Shown one piece after another: positions 49,386 to 61,640 of a stretch of DNA of 64,000 nt. A program made the translations under genes and the position numbers. A model generated the notes under the pieces. The model saw only the letters and a program-made list of their open reading frames with translations, did not search any database and was not told the origin of the DNA. Origin of the DNA: Girardinichthys multiradiatus (Eukaryota > Chordata > Actinopteri > Cyprinodontiformes > Goodeidae); the NCBI RefSeq assembly GCF_021462225.1, contig NC_061800.1, positions 15,856,749 through 15,920,748 on the forward strand, in the 5' to 3' direction. Every line of letters starts with the position of its first letter. Positions within the stretch are counted from its first letter, which is position 1.

Positions 49386-50231
49386 AAAACATTTTGCATG
49401 GTTCTGCAGCAGTAATAGTTTAAGGTTAGAATAATGTTAGGATTAGTTTATGGGTAGTTAGTGAGACACAGAAAACCAACCGGTAAGAGGTTTTCTTCGT
49501 TGTGTGGACACTGAGGCCTCCTCTCAGACAGCCAAGATAGACGGCACCACGTTAAATCCCATCTAAAGCTGTGATGAGTGTCGCTAAGGTACATGGACAT
49601 GTGTATGCATGTGTGATCCAAACACACCATGGTGATAGACACCACCGATAATCTAATGTTTGGCAGGTTACCAACGGTTACCACATCAGCATTCATGACA
49701 ACAAACACACAAAGACACAAAATCTGAGATTGTGCTGTTTATAAGTGTGTGTTGATCTAGACTAAAAACACTTGAGAGCTAACACATCAGAAGATTAGAT
49801 TAGAAAGGGCTGACACTGATTTCTGAATGTACACACATTTGTTTTAGGACCTAATAATCATTAACTCTACATTTTACAGCAGTATCCTGCAGGATTTTCA
49901 CACTGCAGGAGACCCGCTTTTTTAAAACTGTTACCACTCCGGGATCATGATTGTTTACCAAAGGTAGGTTTAATCTGACTGTGTGCACTATGCGTTACGT
50001 TGTAAATGTGTAGGTGTGAGTACGCGAGTGCCAGACGCACTAAGATACTTCAATCTGATGCAAACCAAGGTTTTCTATCGTTAAATAATCTCATCCTAGT
50101 TGAATTTCTGACAGCTATTTTGCTTAGAAGTGTCAGAGAAGCTGTAAGGCACATGTTTGTCCTCTAATACGCAAATACAACAAACCTGTACCCAAAACTA
50201 ACTATGATTGCCATCCAGACTCAAATATAGC
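49386..50231. other. plekhm3 intron part, nothing recognised
   Basis: No exon, RNA gene or repeat boundary was identified. Confidence 0.45.
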
Positions 50232-51070
50232 ATGTTGATAAAGTATTCACAACCTTTGGATATTTTCCCATATAGTAATAAGTATTTTATTATGATTTTA
50301 TGCAACAGACAAACAAAAACTAGTGCATAATTGTGAAGTGGAAGGAAAATGATATATGGCTTCCAAACAACTTGTGTAAATCATCCTTATTAGTAAACAG
50401 AGATCACAGCAGACAGGTAGGAGGTGAAGGTTTGTGTTTAAAGCAGGGCTAGGTTATAAACCAACAACCTAAGCGTTGAACATTTCACTGTTCAACTACA
50501 AACCTATCAAGACATGGCCGTCCGCCTAGACTCATAGATCAATTAAAAGAAGCATTAATGAGAGAAGTAGTCGAGAGGCCAATGGCAACTCTGGGGGAGC
50601 TGCAGAGATTCGCACCCTAAAATGTGCTGACAGAGGAACTCTACAAATCTGGCGGCTTATATGGAAGAGTGGCAAGAAGAAGGTGCAATGCTCAAATTAG
50701 ACAAAAACTGGTTTTTGGATGCTATGTGTGGTGGCAGACTAACACTAAACATCGACCTGAACACACAATGGCCATAATGAAGCATGGTGGTGGGAACATC
50801 ATGCTTTGGCGATGCTTTTTTTTAGCAGTGCCAGCAAAGCTGGTCAGGAAAAAGGGAAAAATGTACAGAGCTAGAAAAGAAAACTGGCTGAGGTAGTAAA
50901 GTCTTGACTCAGGGGGTTGAGTAGAAACCCAAATCAAACTATGTAGATTTTTTTATTTTAGGGTGGTGTTGAAAACAATCCATGCTTTTTCTTCCACTGC
51001 AAAATTATGCCCTACTTTGACTTGGTCCATTATATAAAATCCCACTAAAACACAGATGTCTAAGGTTGTA
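50232..51070 (+). mobile_element. Tc1/mariner transposon relic, internally deleted
   Basis: The start GTTGATAAAGTATTCACAACC and end TTGACTTGGTCCATTATATAAAATC have the form of fish Tc1 ends. The middle has AAGACATGGCCGTCCGCC (N-terminal part) and AAGCATGGTGGTGGGAACAT (central part). The segment that would hold the second Asp and the Glu is missing between about 50890 and 50940. Confidence 0.75.
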
Positions 51071-51539
51071 TTGGGACAAGATGTGACAAAGTTCAGCTAC
51101 AGTTATTTATACTTACGTATAAATAACGACCCAACAGGATCACCCTTTAAGAAAATCAAGACGTGGTAAATTATTAAACATCTGTACTTGTTTACACGTT
51201 AACAATTCACCATGGCGGGAAGGGAACTATATTGTTATATAAAACACGGAGAAACCTCAGTGTTCCCCTGGCAGGTTTATTGAAGGGTCGGGGTGAACCC
51301 CTCGTCCTCTGACAGTCAAGTACATCTTTTCAAATTTATTTTCTAAATACTGCTGGAGAGTATTGAGTGGAGAGGGAGAGAGAAATCAACCGTGATGGTT
51401 TCTACCCTGGTATGGATGCTTAAATTGGCCAAAACTCAAATTTACCTGGCACTTCATGCATTCAGTTTATTCGCACACAAATAAAGCACATTTTTATTTG
51501 AATAAAAAGATGTATAAATGAGTCAGTCTTCGGAAAGGT
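51071..51539. other. plekhm3 intron part with a hAT-like end fragment
   Basis: CAGTGTTCCCCTGGCAGG at about 51258 resembles the left hAT-type end at 45197. Nothing else was recognised. Confidence 0.4.
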
Positions 51540-52180
51540 TCTGACAGGGACGGAGGCAGAATCCACTTCATACACGTCTCGGTCTTGTTCACGAATGAGG
51601 GAAAAATGGTGCGGAAGATCGAAAGACGGATCGGTGCTGCATCAGCAGTGATGCGGACGCTCTACCGGTCTGTCGTGGTGAAGAAAGGGCTGAGTCAAAA
51701 AGCGAAGCTCTTGATTTACCAGTTGATCTATGTTCCTACCCTCTCCTATGGTCATGAGCTTTGGGTCATGACCGAAAGAACGAGATCACGGATACAAGCG
51801 GCCGAAATGAGTTTCCTCTGCAGGGTGTCTGGGCACTCCCTTAGAGATAGGGTGAGAAGCTCAGTCATCTGGGAGGGACTCAGAGTAGAGCCACTGCTTC
51901 TCCACGTCGAGAGAAGCCAGTTGAGGTGGCTCAGGCTCCTGGACGCCTCCCTGTTGAGGTGTTCCAGGCACGTCCCACCGGGAGGAGGCCAAGAGGAAGA
52001 CCCAGGACACGCTGGAGGGACTATGTTTCCCGGCTGGCCTGGGAACGCTTTGGGATTCCCCCGGACGAGCTGGTCCAAGTGGCTGGGGAGAGGGAAGACT
52101 GGGTGTCTCTGCTTATGCTGCTGCCCCGCGACCCAACCAAAAATTTTCAGACTTTGTCCTTTATTCACTTGCTGTGGTTT
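51540..52180 (+). pseudogene. LINE ORF2 C-terminal fragment
   Basis: The plus strand reads KMVRKIERRIGAASAVMRTL, LIYQLIYVPTLSYGHELWVM and MSFLCRVSGHSLRDRVRSS. After a frameshift near 51950 it continues with TGRRPRGRPRTRWRDYVSRL and WERFGIPPDELVQVAGERED. This is the conserved C-terminal end of a fish non-LTR retrotransposon ORF2. The RT core is absent. The clade is not certain. Confidence 0.88.
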
Positions 52181-52595
52181 CCTATTCAGTTGTTTATGTA
52201 AACATCTGATTTACTACTATTTTGTACATAACCGTGAAATTTATCCTGATTAAGAATTTTAATAGTTGCCCAGCACAAATGTATATAGAGACACAAAGAC
52301 AGATAGATAATACTAGATGGACATAAATAAACAGATGAGAACAGATAGAGAGAAACAAATAAAACCAGAAATATATAGATACATACATGGACAGATACAT
52401 AAACGAGGGTTTGTTCAGTACCTGTTACGTTATATTGGGTATATATTGATTTTTATGTTATACTCATTGGTTGCTGTTATTGATAGAAACATGAAAACTA
52501 TGACTTCTTTAAGTTTTCAGCAAAAACTGCCCCAAAATCAAGTAGGTTTCAGCAGCTTTCTGTGTTATAACAAAGGTAAGCTCCTATAGCATCTT
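52181..52595. other. plekhm3 intron part with GATA/ACAGAT-like low complexity
   Basis: 52280-52405 is rich in AGATA, ACAGAT and ACATA words, a decayed microsatellite. No gene was seen. Confidence 0.5.
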
Positions 52596-53170
52596 AGGGC
52601 TTTTCCACCGAAGAGATTCTTGTTCTTATCCTGGTAGGTTGCTAGAACTAGTTCTTAAATGGTTCTGTAAAAGAACCTGTTCGCTTTTCCACTTTTCTGC
52701 ATTTGTGTCAACGATGTGTCAAACATATGTGCAAAATTAATTTTTTATTAAAATACAGCAAGACCAAGATGTTATGGAAACAGTGTCTTATTTTCAGTGC
52801 GAATCCAGTGTTTCATTAATCGTGCAACCACCAGTTCACAATTATATTAACATTAAACACCATCCTAAGCAGCAACATTGAACGGACCCCATTAATTGTA
52901 ACAGCGGCATCCCTCATGGTGTTGCAGCGCTGGCCATTGCCAAATAGCCAGCCAGTGTGTATAACTGCCAACCCTCCACCCCTCTGCTAGCGCAGGCAGA
53001 GACAACGACACACATATTGACCAATCATGTGTGGATGGAAGAGAAACAAAAGTGTGTGAAAGAGAGTGAGAAGCGAGAAAAAAATAGCTCCGTTCACTTC
53101 TAAGAGCCGTTTCGTTCTCCACCGACCCATCACTATTAAACAGGGATAAACCGGTTTGGTGGAAAAGGCT
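52596..53170. mobile_element. Candidate MITE with GGCTTTTCCACC ends
   Basis: The left end AGGGCTTTTCCACCGAAG and the right end GGTTTGGTGGAAAAGGCT are inverted repeats of about 15 bases, 575 bases apart. There is no coding sequence. The ends resemble non-autonomous hAT elements of fish. No target duplication was convincing. Confidence 0.6.
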
Positions 53171-54671
53171 GAACTTCTGCACAGGTACCCAAACACTCTT
53201 TCATTAAACCTTTAACGCTCCACATTGGGGTGTGTGTTTAGCCTCTAAAGCCAATGGCCAATAAGCCACAGATATCTGTTTCCAGATCCCCCTGATGTAG
53301 ACTGATGACATCAGGAAGGTTTAAGAGCCACGCATCTCATCAATCCTGCAGTGTTTGGAAGTGGTGGGCCACTGGCCGACATCAGCTAATGGGACAGAAG
53401 TAAACACAGAAAGCCACGCTTCTCTGAGCAACAACAGGCTTTATTTTAGGAGATCTTAGAATCTGATGGTAGGTCATAGTCGAGCGAAGTCACATGAAAA
53501 TATTTAAAAGAAGCTTCAGATACTCCACATATATGGCAGGATGTTTTCACAATGTTGCAATACTCAGATGGCCAAACTAGTGGAATATAGTAAAAAACAA
53601 AACGCTAATAATGTGTGTGAATTCACAAGAATTTGTTTTTTTAAAAGATCAGATGCCTCTTGGTTCATTCAGTGAGCTAATAACATCTAAGATACTTTTA
53701 TATAATGTGAAAATGTAAACTTCAGTCTAATGCCAAAAAGCATGATAGTCCGTCGATAAACCAATCACAAATGGTTCAGTATTTTGTATTTTGATATTAC
53801 TGTCAAATATGGTGATGACAGTTGTAATTTACCCACATATACCTTCTTTTTTCTTTTCTCCCCCATAGTCAAAGTGCCCCCACCTCTCCCTGTGAATGTA
53901 AGCATATTAGATGCCTTAAGCACGGGCATCAAAGCAGTCCATCCAATGGGCTAAATACATTTCTGGCATACAGAGTGTGAAAACATGGCAATTTAATGGC
54001 CTACAAAATTTTGAATTCAAGCAGTAAATTTAAATTTCATTAATATAAACAATGATATTGCGATAGCGAGAGTGATTCGATACACTCTATAGGTCGAGAA
54101 TTTTAGCTACATTAAACAATTCTCAATTTTATTTGTGTATTTACTCACATATTCAGACTAAGTCTTAAGTCTGGATGCCCCTTCACCTTATTCTCTTTAA
54201 GAAATGCTCTGTCACATCTGAATGTATTAGTGACCCGGACTGAGGCACAGGCATCCATCAGAGCACAGACGAGGCTTTCAGTGTGGGACCTCACATAGAT
54301 AAAGTCATTGCCCTCATCCAATCATCTTGCACAGGAATGCGTCAAGATAAAAGGCAATATATACAAATATGAACTCACACACACAGATCTTCTCAGGAGA
54401 TGTTAGAGGTTTGTATTATTACAAACATTTAAATCCATGAGACGCAGTACATGAAAACTGAAGCGTTTTTAAGAAAGATTTAGCTAATTTAGCTGACGCA
54501 GTAAGAAAAAACAAAGAACAAACCAAATTCAAATCAGAAGGGCTCAGAGTGAGGAATCTTGCTGGGTACTGTTGGTGGAGGTCATGACACTGTTTTTTTG
54601 CCTTTTCTTCACAAAGAAAAGACCAGTTCAACCAAATTACAAGTGAACTATATTTCATTGATTTCTTTATA
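53171..54671. other. plekhm3 intron part, nothing recognised
   Basis: No exon, RNA gene or transposon edge was identified. Confidence 0.45.
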
Positions 54672-55175
54672 TTGTCACCTTCCTAAAACAATGGCCCAAG
54701 TCATTTTTTTGTCAAAAATTATTTTTCACTAAATCATCTCTTCATGATACTCGCCACCCTGTAAAATTGTCTGAATCCTCAGTTGAGGAAGTCATACAGT
54801 TTTATGCCTGTTGTATAATGGCCTATGTCAAGAGTGTGACTTAAACAGTTTTACAGGCTTTTCAAAATGGCGACCACTAAAAACCCAAATCTACTCAGCC
54901 ACTGAAGCTATTTCCATAGGCGTAAAATACTGCATAGAAATTTTGTGTTTTAATTCTATCCTTCAGTCAGCATTTTGTCCACCAAGTAGCTACATTCATG
55001 AAGCTAGCATTTAGCAAAGAGTGGAAGAGCTCCACAATCTGTTGCTGTAACATGTCATTGTTTTTTGTCAACTCTTTTCTTCCTTTTTAAAGATGGCTTA
55101 ATCAACTGTTTTTCTTTGAATTTTCCACATTATATGATATGATTGTTATTACCTTTTTGATTGAAATTGTTAATA

Positions 55176-55216
<41 letters not shown>

Positions 55217-55288
55217 GAAGTTTTCTTGTGTGATTCCTGATAAACTTACAAAAAAACGACTTAGGCCATTATTTTAGGAAGGTGACAA
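54672..55288. mobile_element. Short DNA transposon (MITE) with 41-base inverted ends
   Basis: The left end TTGTCACCTTCCTAAAACAA and the right end, reverse-complemented TTGTCACCTTCCTAAAATAA, match over about 41 bases with three transitions (54672-54712 and 55248-55288). The 617-base unit contains an AT microsatellite (55179-55213). A 67-residue open frame inside has no known similarity. The superfamily is not identified. Confidence 0.8.
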
Positions 55289-56089
55289 CATGTCTTCCTT
55301 TCTCCATACATACCTTCAAATGCACCTCCTAATGGCCTAAAAAGAAATAATCTCACTTGCTGTTTTTGGTATGAATGCTTTCTTTAAAATATATTTTTTG
55401 AAGATTGTATTGATGATTTAAATCATGTATGAAATGTAATGTAACTTATTTTTCATGTTTTTAAGGTTTTATTTAAGATTATTTAAGTAAGGGGATCTCA
55501 CAACTTATAACAAACTGTATTTTCTCCAAAGAGTATTTTCTGCCAAATTTACTGCCAAAAAGCAATTTCATACACCTCATTTGTTTGGAACACAAAGGTC
55601 GCAGAATATGGACCTGATAGACCCAGAAAGTGCACACACAGCATAAGCATCTGGAACACACATCAATGTTACAGTCATATTGGGCGTGGGATTTTATGCC
55701 AAACTTGTGCCAAAAATTGTACGAGGAAGTTCAGTTGCAATGGTGTCCTATTATTAACACAAGATAACTCTGAAACATTCTCGAGTCACCCCTTATTCCA
55801 GATAAACATGGTTTGAATTAACAAGAAAACGTATTATTATTATTATTATTATTATTTACTATTCAAGGGGTTTACATCCATTTAGTATAGCAATGAGGAT
55901 TTTATCAAATCACAATTGCTAAATAGTGAGTATACAAATCACTAAATAAACAATAAATCTTGTTTAGTTGTTATAACAAAAACTAAATTAATTTATTTAG
56001 TAGTTTTGTATATTTTTCCATAAGCCAAGCGTTCAGTTTTGTTTTATTCAGAAAACCTAGTTTTCAATATCCCATCATATGCCAGGCGG
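55289..56089. other. plekhm3 intron part; (ATT)n microsatellite at 55832-55856
   Basis: Apart from the trinucleotide repeat nothing was recognised. Confidence 0.5.
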
Positions 56090-56400
56090 GTTGACATTAT
56101 TTCTATGCGACATCGAAGCCAATGTGTCCTCTCCGGTAGGCTTGACCATCCCAAATCATAATACTACCACCAAAGCCCGATCTGAGCATGATGGGTGCAT
56201 CGCTTCATCTAACCAGATGCTCTCTTAACTCTGGAATCGGAGACATATAAACTCTGCAGACCACCTGACTGTTTCAACTGCTTTATGTCCAATCTTTAAC
56301 TTTACAGTGAAGCTTCTTTAGAGGTTTTCCATAAGACAGCTGTCTAGTGTGAGAACCTTGAGGATTCCTCTCAGCGCACACATTAAAAGGCTTCTTAGAT
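56090..56400 (-). mobile_element. Tc1/mariner transposon relic (fragment)
   Basis: On the minus strand the block around ATCATAATACTACCACCAAAG and the following GCTTCATCTAACCAGATGC correspond to the GGSVMIW and SDE-like regions of a Tc1 transposase. Only the middle of the element remains. Confidence 0.5.
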
Positions 56401-56874
56401 TCAACAATTATAACAAATTGATTTCTGACCATATTTCATTTAAGATGACAACTATTCATTATTATCTTCCATATTAACATTTTTTCTTAACCAGATTAAG
56501 TAGACTCAACCATCTTGTTTTTTTTCTTCTATATTATAGTTCATTTTGCTTTGATGTAGCTTGTTCTGAAATAGAGCTGTATCGTTTCCACAGCCACAGG
56601 ATGTTTATTTCAGGTTGTTTAGGGAAGGAGCAGCTGCTCACTGCATCATTAAGGATTAAGTAACCTTTTACCAGCTGACACGTATTAATCAGTGCAGCAC
56701 TTTTCCAGCTGGAGCCTCCTACCTGACCGCTTACTCAAATCCAGGTGGTGACTTTGTTTTAAAGCAGTGTATATGCACAGAGCAGTTAATTATAACACCT
56801 AACTGCTTTTCAAATGAGTGAGTGATGTGATAATTCTTAGTCTTTTGAGGGCTCAAAAACAGGACGGAACCCAC
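56401..56874. other. plekhm3 intron part, nothing recognised
   Basis: Intronic sequence adjacent to the 56875-57068 exon. No feature was seen. Confidence 0.45.
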
Positions 56875-57068
56875 CTTCGCCTGAGGTCTTCAGCAATGGT
56901 TGCCCTGCAGCTGAACAAGTAGGCCCTCAGCGACTGGAGCTGCTGACGGAGGCGCAGCACTGTGCTCAACGCTTCGCAGTGTTCGTACAGGCAGGGGTTG
57001 AGCTGCTGGATATCCAGCAAAGGCTCCTCGTACACAAACTCCAGAAACTCCTTGGCCTGTTTAGACAC
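56875..57068 (-). CDS. plekhm3: plekhm3 coding exon (helical part of the Rubicon-homology region)
   Basis: Acceptor GCTCCTCCAG and donor GTGGGTTCC frame 194 bases: 64 codons plus two bases, starting in phase 0. The translation begins [20 protein letters not shown] and ends [19 protein letters not shown], the last Arg being split with the next exon. This helical segment precedes the zinc clusters in the PLEKHM family. The fit is close and unbroken. Confidence 0.95.
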
Positions 57069-57325
57069 CTGGAGGAGCAAATATGCAAGAGTTTATATCT
57101 GGATCTGTGCACCAAGCACTGCCAATACACTGTACTTAATCCCAAACAAGCTGTACTTTCCATTCATGTATGGGATGAAGTAGGCTTAAAAAGCCCAACA
57201 TAAAGGCTATGCTTTGTAAAGATTAAAAAGACAGGATGTAACATGTTGCCTTGTGAGTTTTAGACATGCCTTCTGATTTTCTTTACCTCAGGACAAGGCC
57301 AGGCTAGCTGTGTGTGTTTTCCCAC
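57069..57325. other. Short plekhm3 intron (257 bases)
   Basis: Its donor is GTGGGAAAAC and its acceptor GCTCCTCCAG. Much shorter than the other introns of this gene. Confidence 0.9.
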
Positions 57326-57471
57326 CTTGTGCTTACTGGTGTCCCAGTTGTGCAGCAGCCGTGCAGGGATGAGGAAAGAGTTATCCTGATGGCAGCTCTG
57401 GCAGTAGTACCAGCCGCTGTAGCAGCAAACTTTTGCCTTTCCTTTGGACAGGCCGACCGGACGCTGACAAC
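57326..57471 (-). CDS. plekhm3: plekhm3 coding exon (first zinc cluster)
   Basis: Acceptor TCTCTACAG and donor GTGGGAAAA frame 146 bases. The first two bases complete a Gly codon, then 48 codons read [39 protein letters not shown] and HNWDTSKHK. The C...CC...CxxCH pattern begins the zinc-binding Rubicon-homology domain. The exon before it in the transcript was not found in this window. Confidence 0.95.
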
Positions 57472-60400
57472 CTGTAGAGAAAGATACTCACTAAGTCTGT
57501 GCGTGGTTACTGCCTATATACATGGTTCCCACATATTGTTAAGCCAAATTGCACAGATTTTCAAGATTTACACTTCCAGACTTCTCAGAAGTCTTTTGCA
57601 ACCATTTTTTAAAACATAAATGCAAGGCCCACTGTAATCAGACTTCATATATGAACACTGCAAAAACTAGTCACTACAACGACTGTAAGGAAGAGAATGG
57701 ATGCATTAACAGACAAACGAATGGATGAATACTACTTTTATCATAAATAGGTTAGGGAATGAACAATAGCATTTTTTCATACTCTAATCAAATTCTGTAC
57801 TTGTCTAAATCAGTAAACATACTAATATTTTATTCAAAAATCCTGAATTTACAGCCTCAAATTCCCAGAGTTCACAGACCTATTAGGGCAATTTTTGTGA
57901 GTATGATCAAGAAAGAAGGATAGATGAGCAGTTTGATAAATAGTGGGTGGATAGATATTTGAACTGACGATAGACTGATAACTCACTGGATGGACTGACA
58001 GATGGATGGATGGATGAGAAATTATTTTTACATACCCCCTGTCAACCCCATAGCACACAATAAATGCTACACCCTTATTCCAAGTACACGCAGGATGTAG
58101 GCCTGACACAGCACAGTATTTCAGGCTAGAGATACACCATATATTTAAAATCACGATCATTGTTGCAATTTCAATGTGTGCAGTTTTGTAATTGGAAATG
58201 ACTGCTTCTGGATGCTGTATTTAGTAGACTATACTGTTTTAGTTGCCACACATTTAAACTCTCCTTGAAAATAATACATTTGGTCAGTTGGATAAAGGTT
58301 CCCTTTTTGCCCCTGATATACAGTCATATTCAAGACACTGGAACACGCAATCTGATGGAGCGCGTTTAACAGATTAAAGGTACCTTTGGAAAATAACAAC
58401 CTTTAAGCAGTTATTAAACATACTTTTCATTAAACCCAAAATTCTGTGATAAATGTTTTTCATCAGCTTGTAAGCAGAAACTGTCATTATTAACAGATAT
58501 AAACTCCTAAAAACATCAGTCTGCGTGTAATTAATCTACATGATGTGTTTCACTTAGTGAATCAAGTTACTGATATTAATGTACTTATCAATAATATTGT
58601 GATTTATGGAATATGACTGTAGAGCTGGGGACTAAAATCCTGAAGCTCAGGGAGAATGGGGAGGGCGTTGTGATGCTTAAAAAGAAAGACGTGAGTTAAA
58701 TGCAAACATTATTACTGTTTCTAATGTTCAATGATCTCTCACTTTTAATATTTCCACCTACCCTTACCCATATTATGCAATTCTACTTAAAACAACTTAA
58801 AAAACCTTTCAGCTCCTCCGAGGCAAAACATAAAAGGAATAAAGAATAATTCTAGACATAGTTTTAAGATACTTGAAATTCTTTGGCTTTGGATTTCAAA
58901 GGACCTATTCAAGCTATAAAGTTCATAAAACCAAACGTGCATCCCTCAACATAATCACATCCAAACTAAGAGCAGAATATTTAAAAGTTTATGCTTAAAG
59001 CTTCTACATCTGTAAAAAGAATAAATCTTCCTGCTTATTTCTTTTAAAGGAATCCCTAGATAACAGAGGCTGTGCTTTTCTTGTAGCCACAACATAAGAC
59101 CCTAAACTAAGAAAGAGGTTTTGGACACCAACAAGTCCAGCTGATCCTTTTACTATTTCGCCTGACAGTTTTTCTGGTCTGCTTTGTCTTCTCCACCCTT
59201 TAAAGTTTGTTCCTCACCCAAACACCCAGGCCTGCTCTGTGATCAGGCACACCTAAACATCTGAGTGCTGAAGGGCTACAACAACAGGTGTCCCTTATCC
59301 ACAACATCTTGGAGGATATGAAGCCTGGAGGAAAACAGCAAATGAAAGCAAAAGAAAGATCCGGAAGAAAAGAAATGGGAGATTGTTATCGGTTATTTTT
59401 CCACAAAACAGAACTTTGCTTTAAAAAGAAAAAGACGGAAGTAGCTGGACATGTGTCAGCATGTCCATGGTGCTCCAACAGAGAACAGAGGGAAGGAGAT
59501 GGAATAAAAAGAAGGAACGGGCTATTGAGAGATGAGAGGAAAGAATGAACAATGCAGAAGAGAACAGAGATGAAGGGAGGTGATAGAGGAGTTAGCTCAG
59601 GTAGTTTCCTATTATCTTGTGTCATCTAAACAGTGCAAACAATACTGTAATCAGCATTTAAAGCTGAATTCACTCTTCATCTGATAAAAGAACAAAAACA
59701 CTCCTGTAGGATCTCAACTTACAGTGGCACATTGAAACTATGAAATCTTACCCTCACATTGTTTTATTAATGCAGTAATTTTCCTTAATACTAAATCAGT
59801 TGCATCATCTGATCCCACATGAATACTCCAATAAGCCAAACCATTAAAACCACCTTGCCATAATAACACCAGCACAATTATTAGACTTCTGGTGTTGCCT
59901 AAATCATCTCCTCTGGTGTTTGACCACCAGCATGTCAGCTGTTGGTTCCTTGGAGTCGTTTGGTTTGTGGGATGATGTCTTTGTGAATACGAGCAGTCCG
60001 AAGATTTATTTGATGATTTAGTCTAAAATAGAGAGATTGTGTCTGCTTACCTATCAAAACTATCCCTATTTGTAAACTGAGGTGCTGTGAAGTCATTATC
60101 AGTTTTAGTTCATTTACCTGTAATAAATGGCCGTCATATTGCTTGAGTTTGTAGAAAAGTAAATAAATCCTAAGAGACGTGGAAGGTTAACAGCTACTCA
60201 GATCGACCTCTCATTTCAGATGGCTTCAGGCATTTAAAACAACTCAAACTGAAACAGTTATTTCAGTGGGATACAATGCTACATTTATGCATATTTAAGA
60301 TATACATTTTCTCAAGAGGCCATTATTACGTTTGTAGTCGTTTCCTCACCCAAACCTCTATAAAACTACGCTAAAGTTATGTTGGCAAAGGCTGCCGTAG

Positions 60401-61127
60401 ACCAAGCTAAATAGTGTAGAAACATGTAGTGCGGATGAGAAAACAGTGACAAACGTAACACACAATGATGTATTTCATGGAAATAAATATTGCTAAGATG
60501 GATGGCCTTCTCACTAGCCTTCCACCACTCAGGGTTTATTTACTAAATTAGCTACAGTAATTTATTTGTCTACTATAGGTAGGGAACACTTACCTATTAT
60601 ACCTTCACAGAACTTCACCTTCTTTATCTTTTAAGTTTAATATAAAATTATGTTGCATTTACTGTACTTTGGATGTGAAAAGCTGAAAATGCCTGATATT
60701 GGTTTTTCATGTACTCTAACCCATTAAATGTTATACATTTCACCAAATTTAAGCAAGAAATGAGCTAAGAAAGCTTCAAATCTATGTATTCGTTACATAT
60801 TCCCAACCAAACTGGAAACCGTAATGTTTTTATTGGTAATGGAAACCACCATTTATAGAGTCGGCACAGCAAAAATGAACAGTTATGACTCAAAACTAGC
60901 TCTTAAAACTGACACGAGGCTTATAAAGGAAAAGGGCAACACCAAATGAATGTTGACATTGATGTTTTATAGCCTGGAGAAAAGATGACACACTGTTGGT
61001 TGTTACATCACTGTGTTTGCATCTGCAGAAAGGCGTTTCAATAACCAGGGTGAGTAAAGCAAAACCTTTAATAAAATCAATTCAAGGCTATTATATAGTT
61101 TATTTCTTACAACACTACAAAGAAATA
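57472..61127. other. plekhm3 intron or upstream sequence, nothing coding recognised
   Basis: No further plekhm3 exon could be recognised on the minus strand. A decayed GGAT/GATA-type repeat lies at about 57955-58018. The rest is AT-rich without assignable features. Confidence 0.45.
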
Positions 61128-61265
61128 CACTATCGGTCAAAAGTTTTAGAAACACTTTCTCATTTAACGGTTTTCTTTATGTTTATGACTACTTACATTG
61201 TACATAGATTCTCACTGAAGACATCAAAACTGTGAATGAACACATATGGAATTATGTCGCAAACA
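61128..61265. mobile_element. Lone terminal repeat of the DD38E-type Tc1 family
   Basis: GGTCAAAAGTTTTAGAAACA and GAAGACATCAAAACTGTGAA follow the inverted repeat of the element at 30220-30380 with many substitutions. No transposase or partner end is nearby. Confidence 0.6.
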
Positions 61266-61496
61266 AAGAATTTGCAATGATTTGGATAGATTTCATATAA
61301 AAATCTTCAACAACACACTTTAATAATCCCATAAGAGAAAACGCCTTTTTACCGTCATTGTTTTTCACATTTTGACAAAAGTGTACAACCAAAATTGGCC
61401 AAGTTGAAAATAAGTTGTGTAAAAAAAAATCTCATTTGATTATAATTTGTTTTAATGCCAGAGTAATTATTTATTTAGAAACATCTGCCTGTTTCA

Positions 61497-61640
61497 TATG
61501 AGGGACCAAAAATGACAAAATGAAAAATAAATATGTAAATAAATACACATATAAATAAATACACATTTATTTATACGTTTATATGTGTATTTATTTATTT
61601 ACATATTTATTTTTCATTTTGTCATTTTTGGTCCCTCATA
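61497..61640. repeat. Near-perfect 144-base hairpin (palindromic MITE-like)
   Basis: The arms start TATGAGGGACCAAAAATGAC and end with its reverse complement. About 60 bases on each side pair almost completely around a small AT-rich centre. The hexamer GTTTCA flanks both ends directly. Confidence 0.85.

Larger units (their letters stand above)
26085..57471 (-). other. plekhm3: plekhm3 locus (3' part of the gene: five coding exons)
   Basis: Five exons on the minus strand join in phase to give about 241 residues ending in a TGA stop: 57326-57471, 56875-57068, 45003-45066, 29038-29195 and 26085-26247. All donors are GT and all acceptors AG with pyrimidine tracts. The product is the cysteine/histidine-rich Rubicon-homology region that closes proteins of the PLEKHM1/PLEKHM3/Rubicon group. 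In that family it coordinates zinc and, in several members, binds Rab7. PLEKHM3 is described as a scaffold in muscle differentiation and endolysosomal biology. Human PLEKHM3 is about 760 residues, so the N-terminal two thirds, including the PH domains, is missing here and should lie beyond 64000. Introns are 0.26, 11.8, 15.8 and 2.8 kb and packed with transposon relics. Confidence 0.9.
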
